DNA from: JBBAEA01 sp041656175
Lineage (GTDB): Bacteria; Myxococcota_A; Bradymonadia; UBA4248
Length of the DNA stretch: 20,944 nt
Direction: 5' to 3'
Assembly (NCBI GenBank): GCA_041656175.1
Contig: JBBAEA010000053.1
Span: forward strand, 1-20,944
Part shown: positions 1 to 8,700 of the stretch, piece after piece
How positions within the stretch are numbered: position 1 is the first letter of the stretch
Layout of the letters: every line of letters starts with the position of its first letter
Made by a program: the position numbers and the translations under genes
Notes under the pieces: model-generated
The model's database searches: none
What the model saw: the letters and a program-made list of their open reading frames with translations, nothing else
What the model was told of the DNA's origin: nothing

Positions 1-289
1 CATGCGAACAAGAAAAAAAACCGTAGGTTTTTCATGAGACTAGATTTGCGCAATCGAACGCAAGCCTGCGTGAGTGCAGCGCAAATCGTAGTCGGAATTG
101 AGGAACTGAGCCCTTAGAACCCTTTTTGGGTGTAGAGTCTTGATTTTATTGACTTTATTTTGAAAATTCGCCTGACTTTCGTTGTTTTTCTTGAGCCACT
201 TTTTCACTTTTTTTACATTAATCAGAGTCTCCCTGGTAGATCTTCATTGCAAGCCCAAATCAAGAGAAAACAGATGTAAGCATAGCTTG
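1..289. other. Intergenic region with hairpins, no gene seen
   Basis: I see no credible gene here. The region holds a small A/T hairpin (AAAAACC at 16-22 with GGTTTTT at 26-32) that could act as a weak terminator for a gene to the left. It also has a strong nested hairpin at 38-93 and the 15-mer GCCCTTAGAACCCTT at 110-124, which recurs at 4541-4555. The rest (about 125-289) is T-rich. The L,D-transpeptidase gene ends at 290, so part of this region is its 3' flank. No clear T-tailed terminator was found for that gene. Confidence 0.5.
38..93. repeat. Nested inverted repeat (hairpin within hairpin)
   Basis: The outer arms GATTTGCGC (43-51) and GCGCAAATC (79-87) are perfect complements. They extend outward as GACTA / TAGTC with one bulged base. 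Between them, ACGCA (58-62) and TGCGT (67-71) form a second stem with a four-base loop AGCC. The stability suggests a structured RNA, a recombination site or a REP-like palindrome. No tRNA-like cloverleaf could be built. Function unknown. Confidence 0.6.
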
Positions 290-1114
290 CTATAAACTCG
301 GTTTTTGCAAAAATTCGGCTTCGATCTTCTCTAGCTCTTGCCAAAACAACAAAATAGCTTTGGCACCTAGCTTTTTGCTATCAGCATTATAATTTGCCGC
401 ATCTTCTGCTCGCGCTTTAAGATCGATATTATTCTTAAATCTAAAAGGCATAATAACGACAGTTGGCTTACCGTAGCGCTTTTCGTCGTGTTGCATCACA
501 AAATAGTAGACATCGACAAAATCTAGGTTATTTAAACTTGGGCAACCCGTCGAAGTGCAGTTTCCGTGGATACAGATTGCAGAGCCAGCGTTCTGTATGC
601 CGATAGATTGAGAACGAGCTTTGTCGTCTTTATTGGGATAATCGGTGCAAAGTCTAAAGGCGGAGCCACGACCTACGCTGCCAGGAAAATATACCCATAA
701 AGGATGCAGTCTTATCCACATAAACCATTGTTTACTGGCGTAGTACTTGTGCATAATATAACGCCCTTCGGGTGTACGTTTATCGCCTTCACGTAGTTTG
801 GGGCCAGGCACAAAGTCCATCGCACAAACAGAATAGCTCGCCAGTTTTTTCAGCGTTTTGCCGTCTTCACCTGCCCACAAATCAAGTTGGGCTTCTTCCT
901 TATATACACGCAGCATCACTGCCTTTGGCGGATAGGGAACATTTGCTTTCTTGCAAAGTTCTTCGTAGCGCGCGCCCCAAAGTTCTTCGATCTTTGCCAA
1001 TATCTCCCTGCGACTTCGTGGCTCGAGGGGCTCAGTTTCTGCAGAAGCTATAACAGAGCAAAATAAAAAACACGAAACAAGCATAATTTTCAAGATATAT
1101 TCATTAAACTTCAT
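290..1114 (-). CDS. Secreted L,D-transpeptidase (YkuD family, YafK-like)
   Basis: This is a predicted periplasmic murein L,D-transpeptidase of 274 residues. Family members use a catalytic cysteine to cross-link peptidoglycan or to attach or release proteins at its stem peptides. A signal peptide is visible (about residues 1-25, ending ASA). The YkuD signature is complete: GDKRTPEG at 110-117, then IHG with His183 and STGC with Cys191. These should be the catalytic His and Cys. The length and GDKRTPEG segment resemble YafK/DpaA-type proteins, but the exact reaction cannot be assigned. The gene lies 73 bases downstream of maf on the same strand, with a 21-base tandem duplication just upstream of its ATG. 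The ribosome site is weak (GCGAGA). Its stop codon is TAG, the only TAG stop among the intact genes here. Confidence 0.88.
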   Translation of the reverse strand: MKFNEYILKIMLVSCFLFCSVIASAETEPLEPRSRREILAKIEELWGARYEELCKKANVPYPPKAVMLRVYKEEAQLDLWAGEDGKTLKKLASYSVCAMDFVPGPKLREGDKRTPEGRYIMHKYYASKQWFMWIRLHPLWVYFPGSVGRGSAFRLCTDYPNKDDKARSQSIGIQNAGSAICIHGNCTSTGCPSLNNLDFVDVYYFVMQHDEKRYGKPTVVIMPFRFKNNIDLKARAEDAANYNADSKKLGAKAILLFWQELEKIEAEFLQKPSL

Positions 1115-1123
1115 CGGTATCTC

Positions 1124-1163
1124 GCTAGTATTCGTATTTTAATGGCTAGTATTCGTATTTTAA
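1124..1163 (-). repeat. 21-base tandem repeat upstream of the L,D-transpeptidase gene
   Basis: Two copies of GCTAGTATTCGTATTTTAA lie at 1124-1142 and 1145-1163. All 19 bases are identical and the offset is 21 bases, about two helical turns. The nearer copy ends about 10 bases upstream of the transpeptidase ATG. It is either a recent slippage duplication or a paired regulatory site. A short hairpin (AGCTC/GAGCT, about 1168-1182) lies between this repeat and the maf stop. Confidence 0.8.
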
Positions 1164-1187
1164 AGAGAAGCTCTGTGAGCTCTAAAA

Positions 1188-1754
1188 TTATATAATTGAT
1201 AGCGCCCTTGCACATTCAAAGAGCGGCAAACCCACAATATTAGTATACGAGCCTTCAACGCTTTTTACGAAAACGGCGGCTTTTCCCTGTATTCCGTAAG
1301 CGCCAGCTTTGTCGTCGGCCTCCCCGCTATCGATATAAGTTTGTATCGCATGTTCTGAATATTGCCCAAAAACCACTTTACTTTCTACAACAAAATTCTG
1401 TATTTCTTCACTGTTGGCAAATATAATGCAAACTCCCGTATAGACGTAGTGCTCGCGATCACGCAATAAGCCCAGCATACGCGCAGCATCCGCTCGATCC
1501 ACAGGCTTTTCCAAAATTTCGCCACCGCAAACGACCGTGGTATCGGCCGCTAAAAGTGGCATAGACAAAGGACGCGGGCATTGCTCAAGGACAGCGAATG
1601 CCTTCTCACGCGACATCCGCAAAACGTAGTCGCTTCCCGATTCACCATGAGCGCGAAATTCATCAATGTTTGGTGTCCGTATTTTGAGTTCAAGCCCAAG
1701 ACTCTCCAGCAGCTCTTTACGACGTGGGCTGGCACTCGCCAGTATGATTTGCAT
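1188..1754 (-). CDS. maf: Maf family nucleoside triphosphate pyrophosphatase
   Basis: Maf proteins are cytoplasmic and hydrolyse dTTP, UTP or modified nucleotides to the monophosphate. They are linked to nucleotide-pool cleaning and septation control. The 188-residue product is full length. The N-terminal SASPRR loop is at 7-12, AADT with the catalytic Asp at 69-72, and the family signature GAYGIQGKA at 151-159, followed by GSYTNIVGLP. The GxYGIQG/NIVGLP form is closest to the YhdE (dTTP/UTP) branch. The ATG at 1754 is supported by the SASPRR position, although the ribosome site is weak. The gene follows the GspE/PilB-like ATPase on the same strand, separated by a MITE-like insertion that may have uncoupled the two. 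Confidence 0.93.
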   Translation of the reverse strand: MQIILASASPRRKELLESLGLELKIRTPNIDEFRAHGESGSDYVLRMSREKAFAVLEQCPRPLSMPLLAADTTVVCGGEILEKPVDRADAARMLGLLRDREHYVYTGVCIIFANSEEIQNFVVESKVVFGQYSEHAIQTYIDSGEADDKAGAYGIQGKAAVFVKSVEGSYTNIVGLPLFECARALSII

Positions 1755-1873
1755 GCGAATATCCGTTAGTTAAAATGGGGGTGAAGCTTATCGAATGGAA
1801 TACAGCTATTTTGGCGTTTTGCCGTCTTTTGCTATCTCGCGCGGTATATAGAGTTTAATCAACCTGATATAGC

Positions 1874-2075
1874 GAGACCTTTGCACGGCTAGAAATAGTG
1901 AATTTAATTTTACAAATCCGATACAGTTTTAAACAAAATGAGACATTTTGTAGAGAAATATAAGCTAAAAATTCTAATAAAATAAGGCAAGGTGGATATA
2001 GAATGACATTTTATTCGAAAAGTGCTTAAAAGAGTGCTTTCTTTGGGGAAGGGTTTCCCCCCGTGCAAAGCTCTC
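1874..2075. mobile_element. MITE-like element with terminal inverted repeats and 5-bp target duplication
   Basis: The left end GAGACCTTTGCACGG (1874-1888) and the right end CCGTGCAAAGCTCTC (2061-2075) are inverted repeats matching at 14 of 15 positions. Both are immediately flanked by ATAGC (1869-1873 and 2076-2080), a perfect 5-base target-site duplication. The 202-base interior is AT-rich, encodes no transposase, and has a GGGGAA/TTCCCC hairpin (2045-2060) next to the right end. This is the structure of a non-autonomous miniature element mobilised in trans by a full-length insertion sequence. It fills most of the 344-base gap between the ATPase gene and maf. The IS family was not assigned. 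Confidence 0.75.
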
Positions 2076-2098
2076 ATAGCTTGAAAAAAGCTTCATTT

Positions 2099-3901
2099 TT
2101 ATGACTCATGTCCCAAAACGCGTACGACCTCACTAAAGGGAATGATGCCATCGGCGAGCTTGCGTATAGCGTTTTCGCGAAGCGATACCATGGAATCGGC
2201 GAGTGCGCAGCGTCGAAGTGCATCAGCGGGGGCGGCGTCGTGTATGAGTTTACGCAGCGAGGTGCTGACGGGCATGAGCTCAAATATAGCAGATTGTCCA
2301 TAAATTCCGCTTTGGCGGCAACGCGGGCAACCAAGGCCGACTTTAACCACCAGATCGCGCTTATCGTGTGCACTTTGGCGAAGATTGAGTGCAGCACGAT
2401 CCTCGGGGCTAAGGCTGATGTTTTGAACACACGCGCTACAATTACAGCGCACGAGGCGTTGCGCAACGACGCCGAGCAAGGCTGATGAGAGTAAAAAACT
2501 CTTGACCCCAAGATCGAGCAAACGCGTAACAGCGCTTGCAGCATCGTTGGTATGCAAGGTTGATAAGACGAGATGTCCCGTAAGCGCGGCTTGTACTGCC
2601 ATGTGCGCAGTTTCCTCGTCGCGTATTTCGCCTACCATAATGACGTCGGGATCCTGGCGCAAAACGGTACGCAAAGCCGAGTGGAAATCAAGCCCGATCT
2701 TGTTGTGCACCTGAACTTGGTTAAAATCCTCGTTAATGATCTCAATAGGGTCTTCGATCGTAGTAATATTCAACGATGGTTTTGAGATTGCTTTTAGGCT
2801 GCTGTAGAGCGTGGTGGTTTTGCCGCTACCCGTGGGACCTGTAACCAGTATGAGCCCTGTTGTTTGCTGAATAAAATTCTTGTATATGGCCAGCTCATTA
2901 GCTTCCATGCCGAGGTTTTCGAGTTTTATCGAAAATTGTGCGGAATCTAGCAGTCGAATAACGATTTTTTCGCCAAAAGCGACAGGCATGCTAGAAAGTC
3001 TTAGTTCAATTTCTTTGCCCGCATTTTCAATTTTTATCCTCCCATCTTGGGGGCGTCGTTTTTCGGCAATATCGAGTCGTGCCAACATTTTAAGGCGCGA
3101 AACGATAGGGGCGTGTACGGCGACGGGGAGCTTATAAGCGGTGTGTAGCATACCGTCGATGCGTAGGCGAACCAAGCTTTGTTCGCGCTTGGCTTCTATG
3201 TGTATATCGCTTGCGCGTTGCGTCAGCGCGTAGTTGAGCAAGTAGTCTACGGCGTTGACGACATGGCTATCGGAGGCGTCGATATCCTCGACTTGGCGCA
3301 GCGAAACGAAGGCTTCGAGGTTCCCGAGCAGCGTTTGCGGGTTTTGGACGCTTGATTGTTCTATAGCCGCTGCGCGAACGCTGCTCTTAAAACTATAGAT
3401 CTCGTTGATGTGGCGCAGTATATCGCTCTTGGTCGCAGCAACGAAGTGGCAAGTTAAACGCTGGCTAGAGCGCACAGACGCGAGGAGTCCCGCGTTTTGA
3501 AATGCACTTGTGGCTATTGTGAGTACGTCCCCAACGAGTTTGAGAGGGAGAAGAGAATTGGCTCGTGCGTATGCGTGACTAAAGCTCTCGGTGATAAGTT
3601 TTGCGTCGAGTTTTAGCGGATCAATGACAATAAAATCAAAACCAAGGCTCTCGGCAATTTCTCGCGTGATGCGGTTTTCATCAAGCGGGCTTTGTTCGGC
3701 ATCCACAAAGTTAGCCGCAGCAATAATTTCGGCGCTACTCGCCTCGTAGCGTTGCATGCGCGTAGTCTGTTTTTCTCGTATAATACTGTGTTCCAACGCG
3801 CTTTTGCGCAAGTGTAAAGCCTGCGCCTGCGACTCGCTGAGGACGCCGCGCTCTTGGAGCAACGCGAGCGTTTCGTCGAAATCACGCGCTGATTTATCCA
3901 T
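2099..3901 (-). CDS. GspE/PilB-type secretion or pilus assembly ATPase
   Basis: This cytoplasmic hexameric ATPase powers type II secretion or type IV pilus extension. The 600-residue product has an MshEN/T2SSE N-terminal domain (about 75-175). The core has Walker A GPTGSGKTT at about 355-363, the Asp box TIEDPIE, Walker B VIMVGEIRDEE and the His box STLHTND. A zinc-type cysteine cluster follows (CNCSAC ... CPRC, about 485-525). All catalytic motifs are intact, so it should be active. It overlaps the DUF1667 gene by 8 bases, implying translational coupling. No other secretion or pilus gene (inner-membrane GspF/PilC, pseudopilins, secretin) is in the window, so GspE, PilB and MshE-like roles cannot be separated. 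Confidence 0.92.
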   Translation of the reverse strand: MDKSARDFDETLALLQERGVLSESQAQALHLRKSALEHSIIREKQTTRMQRYEASSAEIIAAANFVDAEQSPLDENRITREIAESLGFDFIVIDPLKLDAKLITESFSHAYARANSLLPLKLVGDVLTIATSAFQNAGLLASVRSSQRLTCHFVAATKSDILRHINEIYSFKSSVRAAAIEQSSVQNPQTLLGNLEAFVSLRQVEDIDASDSHVVNAVDYLLNYALTQRASDIHIEAKREQSLVRLRIDGMLHTAYKLPVAVHAPIVSRLKMLARLDIAEKRRPQDGRIKIENAGKEIELRLSSMPVAFGEKIVIRLLDSAQFSIKLENLGMEANELAIYKNFIQQTTGLILVTGPTGSGKTTTLYSSLKAISKPSLNITTIEDPIEIINEDFNQVQVHNKIGLDFHSALRTVLRQDPDVIMVGEIRDEETAHMAVQAALTGHLVLSTLHTNDAASAVTRLLDLGVKSFLLSSALLGVVAQRLVRCNCSACVQNISLSPEDRAALNLRQSAHDKRDLVVKVGLGCPRCRQSGIYGQSAIFELMPVSTSLRKLIHDAAPADALRRCALADSMVSLRENAIRKLADGIIPFSEVVRVLGHES

Positions 3902-4274
3902 GTTTTTCGCCCCTTGCCGCTATCGCTCGCGTTGCAACCCATGCAATGTTGGGATCCCCGTCTACGTTCTCGAGAATTCGTTGCCCAAAAGCGACAGGAG
4001 CGCGTAGTTTAAGCTTCTTTACCTCGCCAAGTACACTAAAAATATGCTCTTTCTTGACGGGAGCTGTGAGTTTAACGGGAACGCAGTCGATGACACCACC
4101 CTCTACAGCGACTACGGTCGAAAACACGCGACGCGGATCGGTGGCTTCCTGTTTTGCATAAGTAACACCTCGCTTACATCGGTTTCCTGATATACTCACA
4201 AGCTCTGCACCCTCGACCTTAACTTTGAGCAGACAGCCAAAGGGGCAGCTGATACAATTAAATTCATGTTCCAT
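3894..4274 (-). CDS. DUF1667 family cysteine-rich protein
   Basis: A 126-residue protein with CISCPFGC at 7-14 (Cys7, Cys10, Cys14) and NRCKRG with Cys33, the pattern of DUF1667. It has no signal peptide and is probably cytoplasmic. In other bacteria DUF1667 genes usually sit beside FAD-dependent glycerol-3-phosphate or NAD(FAD) dehydrogenase subunits, and the cysteines suggest metal or Fe-S binding. That role is known only from association. Here no dehydrogenase is nearby, and the gene instead overlaps a secretion ATPase gene. I chose the ATG at 4274 because AAAGGAG lies about seven bases upstream. An ATG at 4304 would place that Shine-Dalgarno inside the gene and add ten residues before the conserved domain. 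Confidence 0.82.
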   Translation of the reverse strand: MEHEFNCISCPFGCLLKVKVEGAELVSISGNRCKRGVTYAKQEATDPRRVFSTVVAVEGGVIDCVPVKLTAPVKKEHIFSVLGEVKKLKLRAPVAFGQRILENVDGDPNIAWVATRAIAARGEKHG

Positions 4275-4283
4275 TGGGTTCTC

Positions 4284-4317
4284 CTTTGTTAATATTTTAA
4301 ACAAAGATTATTTGTTT
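4284..4317 (-). promoter_or_regulatory. Overlapping inverted repeats in the DUF1667 leader
   Basis: On the minus strand, three segments follow in order: AAACAAA (4317-4311), CTTTGTTT (4306-4299) and AACAAAG (4290-4284). The last runs into the Shine-Dalgarno AAAGGAG. The middle segment can pair perfectly (7 bp) with either neighbour. One fold leaves the ribosome site free; the other places it in a stem. The pattern could equally be three half-sites of a regulator. A possible promoter (TTGATT, 17 bases, TAAAAC) lies just upstream. The stems are AU-rich and weak. Confidence 0.35.
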
Positions 4318-4523
4318 TAGCTTTGCTAACAGCATGAATCAATAAATGTTTTTATTATGTTTTATGGTGTTAAAGTATATTATGATGGAATAAAAGATGT
4401 ATGATAATAATATATTTAACGATTGAAAAGATATCAAATTATTGTATAGCGAAATATTAAAATGATTATGTTGTATATGAACACTTGGGGCTACCGCCCA
4501 AAACCCGCCTGATTTTTCCTTTT

Positions 4524-4555
4524 GTGGGGCGCTGCCCCACGCCCTTAGAACCCTT
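4524..4555. repeat. GC-rich hairpin plus 15-mer shared with 110-124
   Basis: GTGGGGC (4524-4530) and GCCCCAC (4534-4540) form a perfect 7-bp stem with a three-base loop. Immediately after it comes GCCCTTAGAACCCTT (4541-4555), identical to 110-124. The element sits just after the CDF exporter gene. No T-run follows on the minus strand, so it is not a standard terminator. The rest of the gap to the DUF1667 gene (about 4320-4480) is very AT-rich, with no gene I can support. Probably part of a dispersed intergenic repeat. Confidence 0.5.
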
Positions 4556-4573
4556 CCTCCGCATGGCTTGTTT

Positions 4574-5479
4574 TCAATGAGTTTCATGCTTTGCATTATT
4601 TTTACCGTGATAAGGTTCAATATGCACAATAACGTCGACTATCTTTGGCCCTTTTTCGATAAGAGCCTCCTGTACGCGTTCACTGATTTCGTGGGCTAAT
4701 AGCACCGTCATGTAGGGATCAACCTCTATGTGTAAGTCGGCATAGATTCCGTCGCCCAAGCTACGCGTTCGCACGGCGTGTGCATCGCGTACACCATCAA
4801 TTTGCATGGCAATTTTGGCTATGGCAAGGCATTGCTCCGCGGAAGAACCGCCGTCGATAAGCTGGGATAGCGCAGGCAGCATGATTTTAAAGGCGCTGAG
4901 CGTTAATATGCCCGCAACAACAATAGCGCCAATTTCGTCAAACATCTGCCATTCGGGGCGAATAAGGGCTAGGATGATGGCGATGAGTGCGGGGATTGAA
5001 CTTAGGGCGTCACTGCGGTGGTGCCAAGCATTGGCGTAGAGTGCGGATGAACCACATTGCTTTGATTTTGCTCGCGTCCAACGAAATAGGCACTCTTTAC
5101 TAATGATAGAAACGAATGCTACTACGGCAGCAACCGCACTTGGCGCTTCTTTATCGACGCCAATATTTCGGTACGCATCAATAACGATAAAAACAGCGGC
5201 CAAGAAAAGCATGACAGCGATAAAAACCGTTACCAAAGTCTCTATACGTGCATGCCCATATTGGTGATCTTCGTCGGGACCTTCGCTCCAATATCGAACA
5301 CCGATGAGTACAGCAGCATCCGATATAAGGTCGGAGAGACTGTGTATACCGTCGGCAATCAACGTTCGGCTATGAAAAAAATAGCCGACCAAGAGCTTGG
5401 AGCAGGCGAGCAGGACGTTGATGATGGCGCCCAGCCAAGTGACACGTTTAATTGTTTTTTTCGATGTTTCAGCAAGCAT
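4574..5479 (-). CDS. Cation diffusion facilitator (CDF) efflux transporter
   Basis: An inner-membrane proton-coupled exporter of divalent cations (Zn, Fe, Mn or similar). The 302 residues fit the family. About six membrane segments are followed by a cytoplasmic dimerisation domain and a His-containing tail. The metal-site motifs are intact: DGIHSLSD in TM2 (His46, Asp50) and HHRSD in TM5 (His153, Asp157), plus the conserved YGHARIE loop. The two HxxxD sites are the arrangement seen in zinc-transporting ZnT/CDF members, so zinc is a reasonable inference but not proven. I chose the ATG at 5479. A TTG at 5488 is also in frame, and neither has a clear Shine-Dalgarno. The gene stands between two repeat-rich gaps, so it is likely transcribed on its own. 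Confidence 0.9.
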   Translation of the reverse strand: MLAETSKKTIKRVTWLGAIINVLLACSKLLVGYFFHSRTLIADGIHSLSDLISDAAVLIGVRYWSEGPDEDHQYGHARIETLVTVFIAVMLFLAAVFIVIDAYRNIGVDKEAPSAVAAVVAFVSIISKECLFRWTRAKSKQCGSSALYANAWHHRSDALSSIPALIAIILALIRPEWQMFDEIGAIVVAGILTLSAFKIMLPALSQLIDGGSSAEQCLAIAKIAMQIDGVRDAHAVRTRSLGDGIYADLHIEVDPYMTVLLAHEISERVQEALIEKGPKIVDVIVHIEPYHGKNNAKHETH

Positions 5480-5590
5480 TGTTTGCAAAAAAAGCGTTGG
5501 CGTTTATTTCTAAGCGTATAAATAGTGTAGAACGTAAAAAGAAACGAAATTATCGTTAAACTTTATTTTATGCCCTTCTTTGATTCATTC

Positions 5591-5696
5591 CAAAACCGAG
5601 CGGGGCGTAGCGGGGCCGGCGCTTGAGGCCCCGCTGAGGGGGGAGTAGCAAAACCAAGCGAAGCGCGGTTTGCTACGCGGGGGGAGACTTCCCCCC
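5591..5696. repeat. Cluster of three GC-rich hairpins
   Basis: Three stems lie in a row: AGCGGGGCC/GGCCCCGCT (5609-5635, 9 bp), GTAGCAAAACC/GGTTTGCTAC (5645-5676, 10 bp with one bulge) and GGGGGGA/TCCCCCC (5679-5696). The segments at 5591-5607 (CAAAACCGAGCGGGGCG) and 5649-5665 are also imperfect direct repeats. The cluster lies between the end of the giant gene and the start of the CDF gene. None of the stems has a T-tail, so a role as a simple terminator is doubtful. Confidence 0.6.
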
Positions 5697-5733
5697 GAAC
5701 AATAGAATAATAAAATACAGATAAAATAATGTT

Positions 5734-8700
5734 TTATGAAACTTCATCCTCGATTAAAGGGAGTTTGCCAAATAAAATGAGCCCTTCAATCCATGGGAAT
5801 AAGAACAAATCTTTTGGTCCACGGTACACGAGGCGTTCACGGTCGTATTGTGTTTCGATGAATTCGACGTCGCGAAGCAGGGTGGACCAGTGGTGAGCCT
5901 CGAGGGTGCGGGTGGGGATGTCGGAGTGTTTGAGCTCATCGACGTCATCGTTGCTGTTCCAGATGAAGTAACCGTAGGCGCAATGGTCGGCGACTTGGGA
6001 GTCGTTTTGTGGGTCTTGGGTTTGTTTGATGTAGTGATTTCGCATGAAAACGAGGCATTCTGGGATGTCTTGGGAGAGTACGGCGCGGGTGGAGAGGCTA
6101 GGAACGTCGGGGGAGAATTGGCCGTCGCGGGCGAGTGCTTGTAGGCCTTCGTGGGAGAGGGAGGTGACTGAGCCAAGAAAGTGTGTGCCGTAGCGTGATT
6201 CCATGAGGCTTTTGAGCAGTGTGAATGCGGATTGTATGGTCGCTTTGGAGTAGATGGCTTGGTAGAATTTGAGTATCGATTCGCCTTCGACGACAGCGCG
6301 TAGGTACTTTTCGTTGCCGCAGCTTGCGTGTGCAGAGCCGTTGAGGGAGCTAAAAATAAACTGTCTTGAGACGAGATTGTCTAATTTTAAGCGGCTTTCG
6401 GGGGTTCCTTGGTATAATCTTCGTTCGGCTTCCAGCATATTGGCGCAGCCTTGACTGTATCCCAACATGGCGAAGGGGCCTTCTACGCTCATGATGGCTT
6501 CACTGATGATGCGTGCGTTGTAGTCCAAGGTTTTAATAGTTCCCGTGTTAGCGCGTACGAGCTTGACACCGCGTTCTTCTTGCAAACGCTTGTAGCTACA
6601 CTCGAGTTCGTAGCCGTCCTCGCCGTCGGTAATCACGCCCATGGAGCTAACGATGCTGAGCGCCACTTTGCCCTTTGCAGGGGCTATTTGTAGCCTAACT
6701 AATGGATCTGATAAAATTCGTTCTTTGTCTTCTTGGTAATGATAAAGTATGTCAACCGCTAGTTTTACGAGTTCATTCTGCGAGTCTGGAAGCGTTTTTC
6801 CGAATTTTCGCTCTGTCCACGCAACGCATTCTTCGATTTCCTCTTTGATGTTGCGTAAAAAGGAGCGTATGAGCAACATTTCGTGTGTTCTGCTCCAAAA
6901 CTCTTGAAACCATGGCAATTTAAAGGCTTTGGGGTCACTTTGTAACAGTTGCGCTGCTGCACTGTATGCCGCTAGGTAGGCCGATTTTAGTTTTTCTAGT
7001 TTTTTGGGATCTTGTTCTGGGGCGTCAAAGTCGTGTGCTAAGGCGAGTTTGTCGGCTTTTTTTAGAGCGTTGGCGGCCTTTTTAGCTTCTTTTGAGTTTG
7101 TAGTTTGCGATTTATCGCTGGGATGGCGATAATCCTGCATCTTCTTTTTAGCCGCTTCGTAGGTTTTGCTTTGCGACAAAATAAACTCGGACAACTCGTT
7201 AATGGCGGCGTAGTAACTATCTTTAGCGCGTAGTCCACCTGCCATAAAGTCAGCGCGCCGCGGCACGTCGTAGTTGAATAACTGGCTAAGTGCTTTTGAA
7301 CGATCGACGGATTCGCGCAAGTGAAGCTGAGTTTGCTCCAAAAATGAAAGGAGCATGGAGTTTAAAATTCGAGAGTTACCTTGTCCTACCTCATAAAATA
7401 CAGCGATTGCGTAGTCTCTGCCGCGCCTTTGAATGAGTTCAAAGAGTCGGTCTTGGTTTATTTGCACGAGTTGGCCGTGGTACTTACTGGAAATGCCTGC
7501 GGAGAGCAGAATCGCGATATCCTCCGGTGAGAGTAGGGAGCGAAACATAGCCTCAAAACCGTGCTGCTCTTCGTGCTTAAGTTGAGCAAGGGCGGCGTTT
7601 TCTTGTTTTAGCAAGCTGCCCAAGAACAAGTCTATGCTAAAGTCCTGAAACAAATAACCGCCACCCCGTGGTTCTTGGTCTGCGAGTCGTTTTTTGATTT
7701 TTAATAGTGTAAGTAAACGCTTCTCCGCGGTGGGAGTCATGCTAATATTTTGCGACTCTAGCCACTCTAGTTGAGCGAGACTAAAACCGCTGCCGTAGTC
7801 AAGAACGTTTTCTGCCGCTGAATTGTTCTCTTTTAGCGCATAAAATTCTGCTGCAGACGGTAATGGGGCGCAGAAACTTTGGTATGCCTTTTGCTCCGAG
7901 ATGGCTATTTCACGAGTTTGAGCTGGTGGTACAAATTTGACTGGCGATGCGACGTTGTTTAACCAGCGTAAAATGCGGTCTATTTCGTACAAATACTCAT
8001 AATCTGGGAAATAATCCTCGATGATACGCATAATCCGCGGGCGATCGACGCCTTTGGCCTCAATAACGTCTGTTACCACTTTGTGCATCTCTTGGGCGAG
8101 AGCGTCGGATTCCACAAGCACTTGTGATATTGCGCGCCCTAGGGTCAGGGTGGGCAAAAAATCTTTTATCGCAGTGTAGCCTTCTTCTTTGGCAAAGCGC
8201 TTTAGGATATTTATTTTTTTGATGCAAAGTTCTGCGAAATCGGCGGCTTTATCGGAGACTACGCGTAATGCAGGCACTATGCTTTGGCCAAAGCTATCGG
8301 AGCTCAAGATTTGGACGTATTTATGCAATTCTTCATCGGGATTGATCAGGGCGTTAAAAAAGTGCCCATCATAAAAGCCGCTACCACCGCTAATGCGCAC
8401 TAAACCTGCTTTACTGATGTGGAAATCAAAGCCGCCTCGTTGTAGTTCTTTTGCGAGTATGGGCGCGTTGCGATTATTTGCACAAAGCATAGGGGGAGCC
8501 AAAAAATCCCATGAAAGCGCAAAATCGCTGCTCCTAATCCCTCGGCTGCTGAGGCTAAAGTTCTTGGCAGATAAAACTATCTTAGCGCTGTCGTCTAAGG
8601 TTAGCGCGGCTTTGCACCACTCTACACAAGATTTAGCCATCTCGACCAAGACTTGGCTTTGATCAAAACTTATCTCCATCTCGTGCTTTTCGTTCTCACG

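Noticed and set aside
2099..4304. A complete type IV pilus or type II secretion operon
   Set aside because: Only the ATPase gene is present; no GspF/PilC, pseudopilin, secretin or prepilin peptidase gene is in the window.
4339..4629. 96-codon minus-strand frame in the AT-rich gap
   Set aside because: It overlaps the end of the CDF gene, runs through a hairpin repeat, and its C-terminal half is Ile/Asn/Tyr-rich as expected from AT-rich non-coding DNA.
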